DNA of 64,000 nt, taken from Nocardia salmonicida NBRC 13393 (lineage in GTDB: Bacteria; Actinomycetota; Actinomycetes; Mycobacteriales; Mycobacteriaceae). The notes beneath the pieces were generated by a model that saw only the letters and a list, made by a program, of their open reading frames with translations, made no database searches and had not been told where the DNA came from. Shown here one piece after another: positions 8,583 through 17,140 of the stretch (within the stretch, counting starts at the first letter, position 1; every line of letters starts with the position of its first letter). The stretch is from positions 1-64,000 of the forward strand of contig NZ_BDBR01000032.1 in the NCBI RefSeq assembly GCF_001613085.1, in the 5' to 3' direction. A program made the translations under genes and the position numbers.

Positions 8583-8611
8583 TTGTGAACGCCTGCACAA
8601 GCGGTTACGGT
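8583..8611 (+). promoter_or_regulatory. Candidate rex promoter with overlapping Rex operator (ROP)
   Basis: TTGTGAA-CGCC-TGCACAA at 8583-8600 differs by one base from the published ROP palindrome TTGTGAA-N4-TTCACAA. The same bases give a plausible -35 (TTGTGA, 8583-8588), then 17 nt, then a TANNNT -10 (TACGGT, 8606-8611). Rex bound here would block RNA polymerase. The start codon of rex lies about 160 nt downstream. Confidence 0.7.
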
Positions 8612-8772
8612 GGTGACACGCAATCCGCACCGCCCCTGGCACGCAGCGGCGGTGGCCGGGTTTGTACCGCCCCTATGGCACCGGTCGCGCTCTCGTAATC
8701 GCAGCGACCCACACCGGTGAACGAAACAGAGGAACCGGACCGCGATCAGGCCCGGAACGAGGAGCCGACGAC

Positions 8773-9636
8773 GTGACAGAGCAGCACGAGACGCCGAGTG
8801 GCGTCTCCGGCAAGGCTCTTGTGCGGGACATTCCGCAGGCCACGGTGACTCGTCTCGCTACCTATCTCCGGGTTCTCGCTGGGTTGGCCGACGAGGGTGT
8901 AGTCATCGTATCGAGTGAGGAACTCGCTGTCGCGGCGGGTGTCAATTCGGCGAAGCTGCGCAAGGATCTTTCCTTCCTCGGACCCAACGGTGTGCGGGGT
9001 GTCGGCTATGACGTAGCCAAGTTGCGCACCAGGATCGAAGATGTGCTCGGACTGTCACAGGGACATCGGGTAGTGCTGATCGGCGCGGGCAATCTGGGCC
9101 GCGCGCTGGTCGGTTACGGCGGATTCGGGGTACGAGGCTTCACCGTGGTCGGGATCTTCGACAACCACCCTTCGGTGATCGGCCAGTCGTACGCCGGTCT
9201 CGTCGTGCGCGATGTCGAGCAGCTGACCGCCCAGATTCCGGCGCTGACGCCGACGATCGCCGTGGTGGCCGTGCCCGACGAGGCCGCCCAGGACGTGTGT
9301 GACCGGCTCGTCGCCGCCGGACTGCCGTCGATATTGAGCTTCGCGCCGCTGGAACTGCGCGCGCCCGCCCATGTTCAGGTCCGCCGCGTCGACCTGGCGA
9401 TGGAACTGCAGATGCTGTCCTTCGATGCCGCGCGCAACGACGCGCCCGCGCTGCCCGAGATCGCCGAGGTCGGCTCCAGCCGCGTCGCGCGCCGGGTAGC
9501 GCCGCCGAACCACCTCACACATGCCGCGCCGGTCGAACCGGCTCGCGGCAGGCCGTCGCGTCGCACCGCGCCGCGTTCGGTTACGCCCCACTCGGCAACG
9601 GAGCCAAGCACCAAGGGATCGGTGATCACGCCATGA
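8773..9636 (+). CDS. rex: Redox-sensing transcriptional repressor Rex
   Basis: 287 aa from GTG 8773, 9 nt after AGGAG; the open frame continues upstream without a good start. An N-terminal winged helix (about residues 20-85, with VNSAKLRKDLSFLG as recognition region) is followed by a Rossmann domain with GAGNLG at 104-109. Residues after about 220 are the domain-swapped helix and a variable basic tail of about 50 residues. Rex senses NADH/NAD+ and releases DNA when NADH rises. The gene heads a rex-hemA-hemC-hemD block as in Streptomyces, and a ROP lies over its promoter, pointing to autoregulation and redox control of heme synthesis. Confidence 0.95.
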   Translation: MTEQHETPSGVSGKALVRDIPQATVTRLATYLRVLAGLADEGVVIVSSEELAVAAGVNSAKLRKDLSFLGPNGVRGVGYDVAKLRTRIEDVLGLSQGHRVVLIGAGNLGRALVGYGGFGVRGFTVVGIFDNHPSVIGQSYAGLVVRDVEQLTAQIPALTPTIAVVAVPDEAAQDVCDRLVAAGLPSILSFAPLELRAPAHVQVRRVDLAMELQMLSFDAARNDAPALPEIAEVGSSRVARRVAPPNHLTHAAPVEPARGRPSRRTAPRSVTPHSATEPSTKGSVITP

Positions 9637-9716
9637 GCGAGCGCCAGCGAGCTAAACAGCGACACGGCGTGGGGACGCGCATGACACGACACAGCGTCGG
9701 CGAGGTGCGGTCATGA
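9633..9716 (+). CDS. 27-codon ORF bridging rex and hemA (possible coupling peptide)
   Basis: ATG 9633 overlaps the rex stop as ATGA, and the ORF's TGA at 9714-9716 overlaps the hemA ATG, again as ATGA. The peptide would be 27 aa and basic (MSERQRAKQRHG...). No family is recognised. The perfect overlap at both ends suggests translation is handed from rex to hemA through this ORF, but its start contains a GAGCGAGCGC-like low-complexity stretch and it may be chance. Confidence 0.4.
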   Translation: MSERQRAKQRHGVGTRMTRHSVGEVRS

Positions 9717-11185
9717 GTGTTCTGCTGGTCGGGATTTCGCATCGGAGCGCCCCGGTATCGGTGCTGGAGAAAGTCGCCATCAGCGAGTCCGAACGGCCGA
9801 AACTGGTGGATCGGCTGCTCTCCTCGAGCCATGTGTCCGAGGCCATGATCGTCTCCACCTGCAACCGGGTCGAGGTCTACGCGGTCGTCGACGCCTTCCA
9901 CGGCGGGCTCGGTGAGGTGAGTGAGCTGCTCACCAAGCATTCCGGACTGCCGCTGGGCGATCTCACCAAGCACGCCTATGTGCGCTACAGCGAGGCCGCG
10001 GCCGAGCATCTGTTCGCGGTCGCCAGCGGCCTCGACTCGATGGTCGTCGGCGAGCAGCAGGTGCTCAGCCAGATTCGCAGCGCCTACGCCAGCGCCGACG
10101 GTCAGCAGGCGGTCGGACGCACACTGCACGAGTTGGCCCAGCACGGGTTGCGGGTCGGCAAGCGCGTGCATTCGGAGACCGGGATCGACCGGGCCGGCGC
10201 CTCGGTGGTGTCGGTGGCGCTGGATCGGGCACGTGGTGTCGTCGGCGATCTCGCCGGGCGCACCGCGGTGGTGGTCGGTGCGGGCGCGATGGGCGGGCTG
10301 GCCGTGGCGCATCTGTCGCGGGCCGGGATAGGGCGCATCATCGTCGTCAACCGGACCCTCGAACGCGCACAGCGTCTCGCCGAGACCGGGCGCACCATGC
10401 ACGGTGTCGATGCCGAGGCGGTCGAGATGTCACGACTCACCGAGGCCATGGCCGGCGCCGATGTCGTGATCACCTGTACCGGCGCGGTCGGGTCCGTGGT
10501 CACCCTGGCCGACACCCACCGCGCACTCGCAGGCCGGGCCCGCACCGACGTCGCCGAGCGGCCGCTGGTCTTCTGCGATCTCGGTCTGCCCCGCGATGTG
10601 GAGCACGCGGTGGCCGGCCTGCCCGGCGTCGGCGTCATCGACATCGAATCGCTGCAGCGCGATCCGGCCGCGGGCGCCGCGGCCGACGACACCGCCGCCG
10701 CGCGCCTCATCGTCGCCGACGAACTCGCCAAGTACCTTGCCGGGCAACGCATGGCGGAGGTCACCCCCACGGTGGCCGCACTCCGCCAGCGTGCCGCCGA
10801 TGTGGTGGAGGCCGAACTGCTCCGCCTCGATTCGCGGCTGCCCGACCTGGCCGACCCGGCCCGCGACGAGGTGGCGCGCACGGTGCGCCGCGTCGTCGAC
10901 AAGCTGCTGCACGCGCCGACCGTGCGGGTGAAGCAGTTGGCATCGACGCCGGGCGGCGACAGCTACGCCGAAGCGTTGCGTGAGCTGTTCGAACTGAAAC
11001 CCGGTGCGGTACAAGCGGTTGCCGCGCCGATGGAGGTCGCCGCGGGCGAGTCCGCGCTGGCCGACGACTTCACCGCAGGCCACCTCGGCGATGGGCCGTC
11101 ACGCTTGACCGAGTCAAGACCCGACACAGGCAGCATGCGAAACCACGCAGCGCCGCTCGGGCATGCGCAGGAGGAAACCGCATGA
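9713..11185 (+). CDS. hemA: Glutamyl-tRNA reductase
   Basis: 490 aa. It reduces glutamyl-tRNA(Glu) to glutamate-1-semialdehyde with NADPH, the first committed step of C5-pathway heme synthesis. The catalytic Cys is residue 50 in VSTCNRVEVY. The substrate domain also shows GEQQVLSQIR, the NADPH domain has VVVGAGAMGGLA, and the C-terminal dimerisation helix spans roughly residues 340-430. A variable tail of about 60 residues follows. It overlaps hemC by 4 bp (ATGA), so the hem genes are one translationally coupled unit downstream of rex. hemL, which makes the next conversion, is at 18453. Confidence 0.96.
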   Translation: MSVLLVGISHRSAPVSVLEKVAISESERPKLVDRLLSSSHVSEAMIVSTCNRVEVYAVVDAFHGGLGEVSELLTKHSGLPLGDLTKHAYVRYSEAAAEHLFAVASGLDSMVVGEQQVLSQIRSAYASADGQQAVGRTLHELAQHGLRVGKRVHSETGIDRAGASVVSVALDRARGVVGDLAGRTAVVVGAGAMGGLAVAHLSRAGIGRIIVVNRTLERAQRLAETGRTMHGVDAEAVEMSRLTEAMAGADVVITCTGAVGSVVTLADTHRALAGRARTDVAERPLVFCDLGLPRDVEHAVAGLPGVGVIDIESLQRDPAAGAAADDTAAARLIVADELAKYLAGQRMAEVTPTVAALRQRAADVVEAELLRLDSRLPDLADPARDEVARTVRRVVDKLLHAPTVRVKQLASTPGGDSYAEALRELFELKPGAVQAVAAPMEVAAGESALADDFTAGHLGDGPSRLTESRPDTGSMRNHAAPLGHAQEETA

Positions 11186-12213
11186 CCACGACAGTGCAGG
11201 AAGAGGACACCGTGACCGCAGGCAGCGCCAGTGCGCCGTGGCGGATCGGCACGCGCGGCAGCCTGCTCGCGCTGACACAGGCGGGCACCATCCGTGATGC
11301 GCTGATCGCGGCGGGGCAGCCCGCCGAACTGGTGGTCATCAAGACGCCGGGCGATCTGTCGTCGGATCCGGTGCAGAAGATCGGTGTCGGGGTGTTCACC
11401 TCCGCGCTGCGCGACGAGCTCGCCGCGGGCGGCATCGACATCGCGGTGCATTCCTATAAAGACCTCCCCACCGCGCAGGACCCGCGCTTCACCATCGCCG
11501 CGATCCCGCCCCGCGAGGACCCGCGCGACGCGCTGGTGGCTCGCGACGGCATGGTTCTCGGCGAATTGCCCGCCGGTGCCCGCGTGGGGACCTCGGCCCC
11601 GCGCCGTGCCGCGCAGCTGCGCGCCCTGGGGCTCGGCCTCGATATCCTCCCGCTGCGCGGCAATATCGACTCCCGCCTGCGCAAGGTGAGCGAGGGTGAG
11701 CTCGATGCCATCGTCATCGCCCGCGCCGGCCTGTGCCGGATCGGGCGCACCGACGAGATCACCGAATCGCTCGAACCGGTGCAGATGTTGCCCGCCCCCT
11801 CGCAGGGCGCCCTCGCGGTCGAATGCCGCAGTGACGACCCGCAATTGATCGAGGTACTCGCCGGTCTGGACGATGCTGCGACCAGAGCCGCGGTGCTCGC
11901 CGAGCGTTCGCTGCTCGGTGAGCTCGAAGCAGGCTGCACCGCACCGATCGGAGCACTCGCCGAGATCGTCGAGTCGATCGACGAGGACGGCCGGATCTTC
12001 GACGAACTCTCGCTGCGCGCCTGTGCCGCCGCGATCGACGGCTCCGACGTCTTGCGCGCCTCGATCGTCGGCGCGCCGAAAGACGCGGCCGAACTCGGTC
12101 GCACGTTGGCGCGCGAACTGCTGGACCTGGGTGCTCGCGCATTGCTGAGCGTCACAGACGAACCGGCGCCCACCGACTTCACTAATTCCAGCCCGATGGA
12201 GAACAACCGATGA
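11182..12213 (+). CDS. hemC: Hydroxymethylbilane synthase (porphobilinogen deaminase)
   Basis: 343 aa. It polymerises four porphobilinogens to hydroxymethylbilane in the cytosol. Visible family features are RIGTRGSLLALTQAG at the N-terminus, VHSYKDLPT with the catalytic Asp region, GTSAPRRAAQL, and the dipyrromethane cofactor Cys252 in LEAGCTAPIGA. A 17-residue N-terminal leader precedes the core. Start and stop overlap both neighbours as ATGA. Confidence 0.96.
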   Translation: MTTTVQEEDTVTAGSASAPWRIGTRGSLLALTQAGTIRDALIAAGQPAELVVIKTPGDLSSDPVQKIGVGVFTSALRDELAAGGIDIAVHSYKDLPTAQDPRFTIAAIPPREDPRDALVARDGMVLGELPAGARVGTSAPRRAAQLRALGLGLDILPLRGNIDSRLRKVSEGELDAIVIARAGLCRIGRTDEITESLEPVQMLPAPSQGALAVECRSDDPQLIEVLAGLDDAATRAAVLAERSLLGELEAGCTAPIGALAEIVESIDEDGRIFDELSLRACAAAIDGSDVLRASIVGAPKDAAELGRTLARELLDLGARALLSVTDEPAPTDFTNSSPMENNR

Positions 12214-13784
12214 GCAGCAGCCGAGCTACCAAGAAGCAACCAGGGCGGATCCTTTTCGTCGGATCCGGCCCCGGCGACCCGGCCCTGCTGACCGTGCGCG
12301 CCCGTGAGGTGCTCGAGCGGGCGATGCTGGCGTTCACCGACCCCGATGTCGACAAGGGCGTACTCGCCCTGATCGGCATCGCGCACGAGGTGGGCGAAAA
12401 CGGCGAGAGCCCGGTCGACGTGCGGCCCGCTCTCGGCGAACCCGCCGAGGTGGCCAAAACGCTGATCGCCGAGGCGCGCAACGGTCACGACGTGGTCCGC
12501 ATCGTCACCGGCGACCCGCTGACCACCGATTCGGTGATCAACGAGGTCAACGCCGTCACCCGTTCGCACATGGTGTTCGAGGTGCTGCCCGGCCTGCCCA
12601 ACGGCTCGGCCGTACCCAGCTACGCGGGCATCGCGCTGGGCTCCGGGCACACCGAGGCCGATGTGCGCGGCGAGGTCGACTGGTCGGCGCTGGCCGCCGC
12701 CCCCGGCCCGCTGGTCCTGCACGCCACCTCCGGGCACCTGGCCGAGACCGCGAGCGCGCTGGTGGAACACGGTCTGGCGCCGCAGACTCCGGTCGCGGTG
12801 ACCGTGCGTGGCACCACCCGTCAGCAGCGCACGATCGAGGCCACGCTGGCCTCGCTGAACAACGCCGCTTCCGAGCTGGTCGGCCCGCTGGTCGTGACGG
12901 TCGGCAAGGAAGTCGACAAGCGCGCCAAGATGTCGTGGTGGGAATCGCGTGCCCTCTACGGCTGGACCGTGCTGGTGCCGCGCACCAAGGATCAGGCGGG
13001 GGAGATGAGCGAGCGGCTCGTCACCCACGGCGCGATCCCGATCGAGGTGCCGACCATCGCGGTGGAGCCGCCGCGTAGCCCCGCCCAGATGGAACGGGCG
13101 GTCAAGGGTTTGGTCGATGGGCGCTACCAGTGGGTGGTGTTCACCTCCACCAACGCCGTGCGCGCGGTGTGGGAGAAGTTCGCCGAGTTCGGTCTCGACG
13201 CTCGTGCGTTCTCCGGGGTGAAGATCGCCTGCGTCGGTGAGGCCACCGCGGAGAAGGTGCGCTCCTTCGGTATCAACCCCGAACTGGTGCCCAGTGGCGA
13301 ACAGTCCTCCGAGGGCCTGCTCGCCGACTTCCCGCCCTACGACGACGTGTTCGATCCGGTGAACCGGGTGCTGCTGCCCCGCGCCGACATCGCCACCGAG
13401 ACCCTGGCCGAGGGCCTGCGTGAGCGCGGCTGGGAGATCGACGACGTCACCGCCTACCGCACGGTGCGCGCCTCGCCGCCGCCCGCGGAGACCCGCGAGA
13501 TGATCAAGACCGGTGGTTTCGACGCGGTGCTGTTCACCTCGTCCTCCACGGTCCGCAACCTGGTCGGTATCGCGGGCAAGCCGCACGCGCGCACCATCGT
13601 GGCGTGCATCGGCCCGAAGACCGCCGAGACCGCGATCGAGTTCGGTCTGCGCGTGGACGTGCAGCCCGAGTCGGCACAGGTCGGCCCACTGGTGGAGGCG
13701 CTGGCCGAGCACGCGTCGCGCCTGCGCGCCGAGGGCTTGCTGCCCCCGCCGCGTAAGAAGAGTCGCCGCAGCAGCAGCCGCTGA
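12210..13784 (+). CDS. hemD: Fused uroporphyrinogen-III C-methyltransferase/uroporphyrinogen-III synthase
   Basis: 524 aa with two domains. The N-terminal half (about 1-245) is an SAM-dependent tetrapyrrole methylase: FVGSGPGDPALLTVRAREVL is the classic SUMT motif. The C-terminal half (about 255-510) is uroporphyrinogen-III synthase, with WVVFTSTNAVRAV and VLFTSSSTVRNLVG segments. The fusion matches M. tuberculosis Rv0511 and puts the heme/siroheme branch point on one chain; whether the methylase domain is fully active here cannot be told from sequence. The lysine/arginine-rich tail ends the operon before a perfect terminator. Confidence 0.93.
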   Translation: MSSSRATKKQPGRILFVGSGPGDPALLTVRAREVLERAMLAFTDPDVDKGVLALIGIAHEVGENGESPVDVRPALGEPAEVAKTLIAEARNGHDVVRIVTGDPLTTDSVINEVNAVTRSHMVFEVLPGLPNGSAVPSYAGIALGSGHTEADVRGEVDWSALAAAPGPLVLHATSGHLAETASALVEHGLAPQTPVAVTVRGTTRQQRTIEATLASLNNAASELVGPLVVTVGKEVDKRAKMSWWESRALYGWTVLVPRTKDQAGEMSERLVTHGAIPIEVPTIAVEPPRSPAQMERAVKGLVDGRYQWVVFTSTNAVRAVWEKFAEFGLDARAFSGVKIACVGEATAEKVRSFGINPELVPSGEQSSEGLLADFPPYDDVFDPVNRVLLPRADIATETLAEGLRERGWEIDDVTAYRTVRASPPPAETREMIKTGGFDAVLFTSSSTVRNLVGIAGKPHARTIVACIGPKTAETAIEFGLRVDVQPESAQVGPLVEALAEHASRLRAEGLLPPPRKKSRRSSSR

Positions 13785-13793
13785 ACTCGGTAG

Positions 13794-13835
13794 ATACGCC
13801 GAAAGCCCGCCCGCGACGGCGGGCTTTCGGCGTAT
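13794..13835. terminator. Bidirectional terminator between hemD and the convergent small gene
   Basis: A perfect 18-bp stem (ATACGCCGAAAGCCCGCC and its complement) closes a 6-nt CGCGAC loop, 10 nt after the hemD stop and 6 nt past the stop of the facing gene. Confidence 0.9.
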
Positions 13836-13840
13836 CAGGA

Positions 13841-14119
13841 TCATCGGCTGTAGCGCAGCAGCGTGCGCACGAGCCGGCAGGTGGCATCCGACGGCGGGCG
13901 GATGTCGATCTTCTCGGCGGTGCGTCGGATGGTCTCGTTGGTGGCCTGATTGGGTAGGTACACACCGGAATCCAGCAGTGCGATCGTCAACCGCATGGCC
14001 TTGAGCCGACGATTGTGCGCCACGTACCAGCGGCGCGGACGGCCCGCGGGCAGTCGCTTCTTCTCGAGCGGCACGTACGGCGCGGTGATGAAAGTGGTCT
14101 GAGCGGCAATGGCGTTCAT
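13841..14119 (-). CDS. Small conserved-looking hypothetical protein (92 aa)
   Basis: 92 aa from ATG 14119 with GGGAGGA about 6 nt upstream. The product is basic, without membrane segments or recognised domains; it contains RPRRWYVAHNRRLKAMRLTIALLDSGVYLP. A perfect TATAAT on this strand at 14189-14184 would give a 5' UTR of about 58 nt, which supports expression. I do not recognise a family. A longer reading of this frame (to 14512) has no ribosome site and overlaps the promoter. Confidence 0.65.
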   Translation of the reverse strand: MNAIAAQTTFITAPYVPLEKKRLPAGRPRRWYVAHNRRLKAMRLTIALLDSGVYLPNQATNETIRRTAEKIDIRPPSDATCRLVRTLLRYSR

Positions 14120-14183
14120 TCGGCGTCCTCCCGTTGCGTTTGGGTCCCGCCCCCGATTGTCGGAACCCTCGAACACGCTTTCG

Positions 14184-14189
14184 ATTATA
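14184..14189 (-). promoter_or_regulatory. -10 box TATAAT for the 92-aa gene
   Basis: On the minus strand this reads TATAAT, a perfect sigma70-type -10. No TTGACA-like -35 is found 17 nt upstream (CGAAAC there). Confidence 0.5.
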
Positions 14190-14373
14190 GCGAGGGGCAC
14201 CGACAGGTTTCGTCGATCTCGCGCGGAAGCCATTGAGCTCCAGTGTCTTTCGATGTTATCCACAGGTTCGCCGGGACAGGTCGGCGACCTCGGCGAAGCA
14301 CTGCGGGTGGCGATTCGCCGGTAGCTGTCGGACCGCTGTGGTCTAGTAGCGCAACGCAACCCGAGGAGAGGCG

Positions 14374-15552
14374 ATGACGGTGGACGAGATCGACAAGCGG
14401 CTCGGCGCGCACGTCGCGGCCGACGAGCTGCTCGGCCTGGCCTGGCTCGTCGCGGTCGGCGACGACGTAACAACCGGCGCCATCGGCCATCTCGACGCCG
14501 CGCGCAACGCACCGGTGCGCACCGACACGATCTTCCGGATCTCTTCGATGACCAAACCGCTCACCGCGGTCGCGGCCTCGATCCTGATCGACGACGGTGT
14601 CCTCGACCCGACCGAACCGGTCGATCGACTGCTACCCGAACTCGCCGACCTCCGGGTGCTCGCGAACCCCGCCGCCGAACTCGCCGACACGGTCGCGGCG
14701 AACCGCCCGATCACCGTCGAGGACCTCCTCACCTTCCGCCTCGGCTGGGGAATGGATTTCGCCGACTTCTCACCCAAACCACTCGACACCGCCTGGAGCG
14801 AACTGGGCCTCGGCTGGGGTCCGCCGACGCCCGCGCAGATGTTGCCGCCGGACACCTGGATGCGGCGACTCGGCACCTTGCCGCTGCAATATCAGCCCGG
14901 CGAACGCTGGCTCTATCACGTCGGCGCACCCGTCCTCGGCATCCTGATCGCCAGGGCAGCGGACGCGCCGTTCTCGGAATTCCTGGCCGACCGCGTCCTG
15001 CGTCCGCTCGGCATGACCGACACCGGCTTCTCCGTCTCGCCGGACGAGCTGGCCCGACTCGGCCCGCACTACGCGGACATCGACGGCGTCCGTACCGTCT
15101 TCGACCCTGCCCTCGGCCAATGGAGCACCCCACCCGCCTTCGAAGGCGGCGGCGACGGCCTGGTCTCCACCCTCGCCGACTACCACCGCTTCGCCCGCAT
15201 GCTGCGCGACGGCGGCGAATTCGACGGCATCCGCATCCTGTCCGAACGAGCCGTCACCGCCATGACCACCAACCACCTCACCGCCGAGCAACTCGACCGT
15301 GGCGGGCCCGCCCCCGACGGCAGCGCGGGCTGGGGATACGGCGTCGGCATCCAGCTGCTCGACCAGCCCGACGGTCCCCGCGCAGGTGCCTACGGGTGGG
15401 ACGGCGGCCTGGGATCCACCTGGTCCAACGACGGTGCGGTGACGGCGATCCTGCTCACCAACCAAGCCTGGAGTTCGGCGGGCCCCTCGCCGGTCTTCGC
15501 AACCTTCGAGCAGATTCTGGGCGAACTGGCCCGCGGTTCCGGCCCGCTGTAG
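14374..15552 (+). CDS. Serine hydrolase of the beta-lactamase/CubicO family
   Basis: 392 aa, no signal peptide, with GAGGAGAGG just before the ATG. The nucleophile motif is FRISSMTK (Ser58-x-x-Lys61), as in class C beta-lactamases and DD-peptidases. The second motif, usually Y-x-N, reads LYHVGAP, so the Asn is replaced. GWDGGLGSTW near the C-terminus stands where the KTG-like motif usually lies. Likely a cytoplasmic esterase/peptidase of the actinobacterial serine hydrolase group rather than a resistance enzyme (inference). It stands alone between terminator-bounded hem genes. Confidence 0.85.
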   Translation: MTVDEIDKRLGAHVAADELLGLAWLVAVGDDVTTGAIGHLDAARNAPVRTDTIFRISSMTKPLTAVAASILIDDGVLDPTEPVDRLLPELADLRVLANPAAELADTVAANRPITVEDLLTFRLGWGMDFADFSPKPLDTAWSELGLGWGPPTPAQMLPPDTWMRRLGTLPLQYQPGERWLYHVGAPVLGILIARAADAPFSEFLADRVLRPLGMTDTGFSVSPDELARLGPHYADIDGVRTVFDPALGQWSTPPAFEGGGDGLVSTLADYHRFARMLRDGGEFDGIRILSERAVTAMTTNHLTAEQLDRGGPAPDGSAGWGYGVGIQLLDQPDGPRAGAYGWDGGLGSTWSNDGAVTAILLTNQAWSSAGPSPVFATFEQILGELARGSGPL

Positions 15553-15581
15553 GCGCTGCCACGACCGACCGGCGAGAGGCG

Positions 15582-15587
15582 TATTCT
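15582..15587 (+). promoter_or_regulatory. Candidate -10 (TATTCT) for leaderless hemB
   Basis: TATTCT ends 7 nt before the hemB ATG, with no ribosome site between. Confidence 0.6.
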
Positions 15588-15594
15588 GCGGGCT

Positions 15595-16572
15595 ATGACC
15601 GCTTTCGACCGCCCGCGGCGGTTGCGTAGGACACCCGCATTACGTCGACTCGTCGCCGAAACCACGCTGCAGCCGCGTCAGCTGGTGCTGCCGATGTTCG
15701 TCGCCGATGGTCTCGACGAGCCGCGGGCGATCAGCTCGATGCCCGGGGTGTACCAGCATTCGCTGGACTCCCTGCGCAAAGCCGCGGCGGAGTCGGTGGC
15801 CGCCGGGGTCGGCGGGCTGATGCTGTTCGGTGTGCCGCTGTCCGAGGACAAGGACGCGACCGGTTCACAGGCCAGTGATCCGAACGGAATCCTCAATCGT
15901 GGTCTGCGCGCGCTGGCCGAGGAAGTCGGGGACGCGACGGTCATCATGGCCGATACCTGCCTCGACGAATTCACCGATCACGGCCACTGCGGTGTGATCG
16001 GCACCGACGGCGCGGTCGACAACGACGCGACCCTGCACCGCTACGTGGAGATGGCGCTGTCGCAGGCCGAAGCCGGCGCCGATCTGCTCGGAACCAGCGG
16101 GATGATGGACGGCCAGGTCGGTGCGATCCGGCGCGGACTCGACGCGGTCGGCCGGACCGACACCGCCATCCTGGCCTACGCGGCCAAGTACGCCTCGGCC
16201 TTCTACGGCCCGTTCCGTGAGGCCGTCGGCTCGTCGCTGGAAGGCGATCGCCGCACCTACCAGCAGGATCCGGCCAACCGTCGCGAATCGCTGCGCGAAC
16301 TCGATCTCGACCTCGCCGAGGGCGCCGACATCGTGATGGTGAAGCCCGCGATGTCCTACCTCGATATCCTGCGCGACGTCGCCGACCGCTCGACGGTCCC
16401 CGTTGCGGCCTATCAGATCTCCGGTGAGTACGCGATGATCACCGCCGCCGCCGAGCGTGGCTGGATCGACCGAAGGGCCTCGATCTTGGAATCGCTGATC
16501 GGCATCCGGCGGGCGGGCGCGGACATCGTGCTCACCTACTGGGCGACCGAGGCAGCACGCTGGCTGTCGTGA
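15595..16572 (+). CDS. hemB: Delta-aminolevulinic acid dehydratase (porphobilinogen synthase)
   Basis: 325 aa. It condenses two 5-aminolevulinates to porphobilinogen. The two active-site lysines are Lys198 (AYAAKYASAFYGPFR) and Lys250 (MVKPAMSYLD, Schiff base). The metal-site segment reads DTCLDEFTDHGHCG, keeping Cys122 and Cys132 but having Asp124 where zinc-dependent enzymes have the middle Cys. Its own leaderless promoter separates it from rex-hemACD. It overlaps the next gene by GTGA. Confidence 0.96.
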   Translation: MTAFDRPRRLRRTPALRRLVAETTLQPRQLVLPMFVADGLDEPRAISSMPGVYQHSLDSLRKAAAESVAAGVGGLMLFGVPLSEDKDATGSQASDPNGILNRGLRALAEEVGDATVIMADTCLDEFTDHGHCGVIGTDGAVDNDATLHRYVEMALSQAEAGADLLGTSGMMDGQVGAIRRGLDAVGRTDTAILAYAAKYASAFYGPFREAVGSSLEGDRRTYQQDPANRRESLRELDLDLAEGADIVMVKPAMSYLDILRDVADRSTVPVAAYQISGEYAMITAAAERGWIDRRASILESLIGIRRAGADIVLTYWATEAARWLS

Positions 16573-17081
16573 TCGTTCCGCCGAACAAACCCGAAACCCT
16601 TCCCATACCGGAAGACGTCGGCACCGCCCGTCAATTGTGGTGGGCGATCGCCGGCCTCGGTGTGATCTACACCTTCGCCAGCGTCATCACCATGACCGGG
16701 GAGCGCGACGAGCTCAGCAAGCAGTTCCTCGACGAGATGCACAAGTCGGATCCGAACTTCCCGGCATCTACCGTCGACGCGATGGTGCTGGTGGCTTTCG
16801 CGCTGACCGCGCTGGTCGGCGTGCTGCTGGCCGGGGTCACCGTGGCCATCGCGCATCAGCTCGGCCGCGGCAAGTCCTGGGCGCGCACGGTGCTCACGGT
16901 CGTCGCGATCTGGCTCGGACTCGGCGCCGTCGCGACCATGTTCACCTTCTCCGCCGTCGCCAATGCGGCGACGATCGTGGCGGGTGGCTCGGCGATCGTG
17001 CAGGGCGTGCTGGCCGCGGGAGCGGCATTCCTCAGCTACCGGCCGGAGTCGACGAAGTACTTCCAGTCCCACCGGAAGTAA
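16569..17081 (+). CDS. Conserved four-helix membrane protein (Rv0513-like)
   Basis: 170 aa from GTG 16569, which overlaps the hemB stop by 4 bp. Four hydrophobic segments are visible: WWAIAGLGVIYTFASVI, AMVLVAFALTALVGVLLAGV, VLTVVAIWLGLGAVATMF and IVAGGSAIVQGVLAAGAAFL. A charged loop (RDELSKQFLDEMHKSD) lies between the first two. Coupling to hemB is conserved in mycobacteria (Rv0512-Rv0513). Function unknown; no heme-binding motif is evident. Confidence 0.8.
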   Translation: MIVPPNKPETLPIPEDVGTARQLWWAIAGLGVIYTFASVITMTGERDELSKQFLDEMHKSDPNFPASTVDAMVLVAFALTALVGVLLAGVTVAIAHQLGRGKSWARTVLTVVAIWLGLGAVATMFTFSAVANAATIVAGGSAIVQGVLAAGAAFLSYRPESTKYFQSHRK

Positions 17082-17140
17082 CACTGCACAGTGTAGGGTG
17101 AGGATTATCACACCGGCGTGGCGCCGGGGGAGCGGAGGCA

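Noticed and set aside
11454..13844. A long minus-strand ORF (796 aa)
   Set aside because: It lies antisense to hemC and hemD, has repetitive His/Gly/Asp composition and no family features; it is a high-GC shadow frame.
14374..15552. Beta-lactamase resistance gene
   Set aside because: The SxxK motif is present but there is no signal peptide and the YxN motif is altered; a general serine hydrolase fits better.
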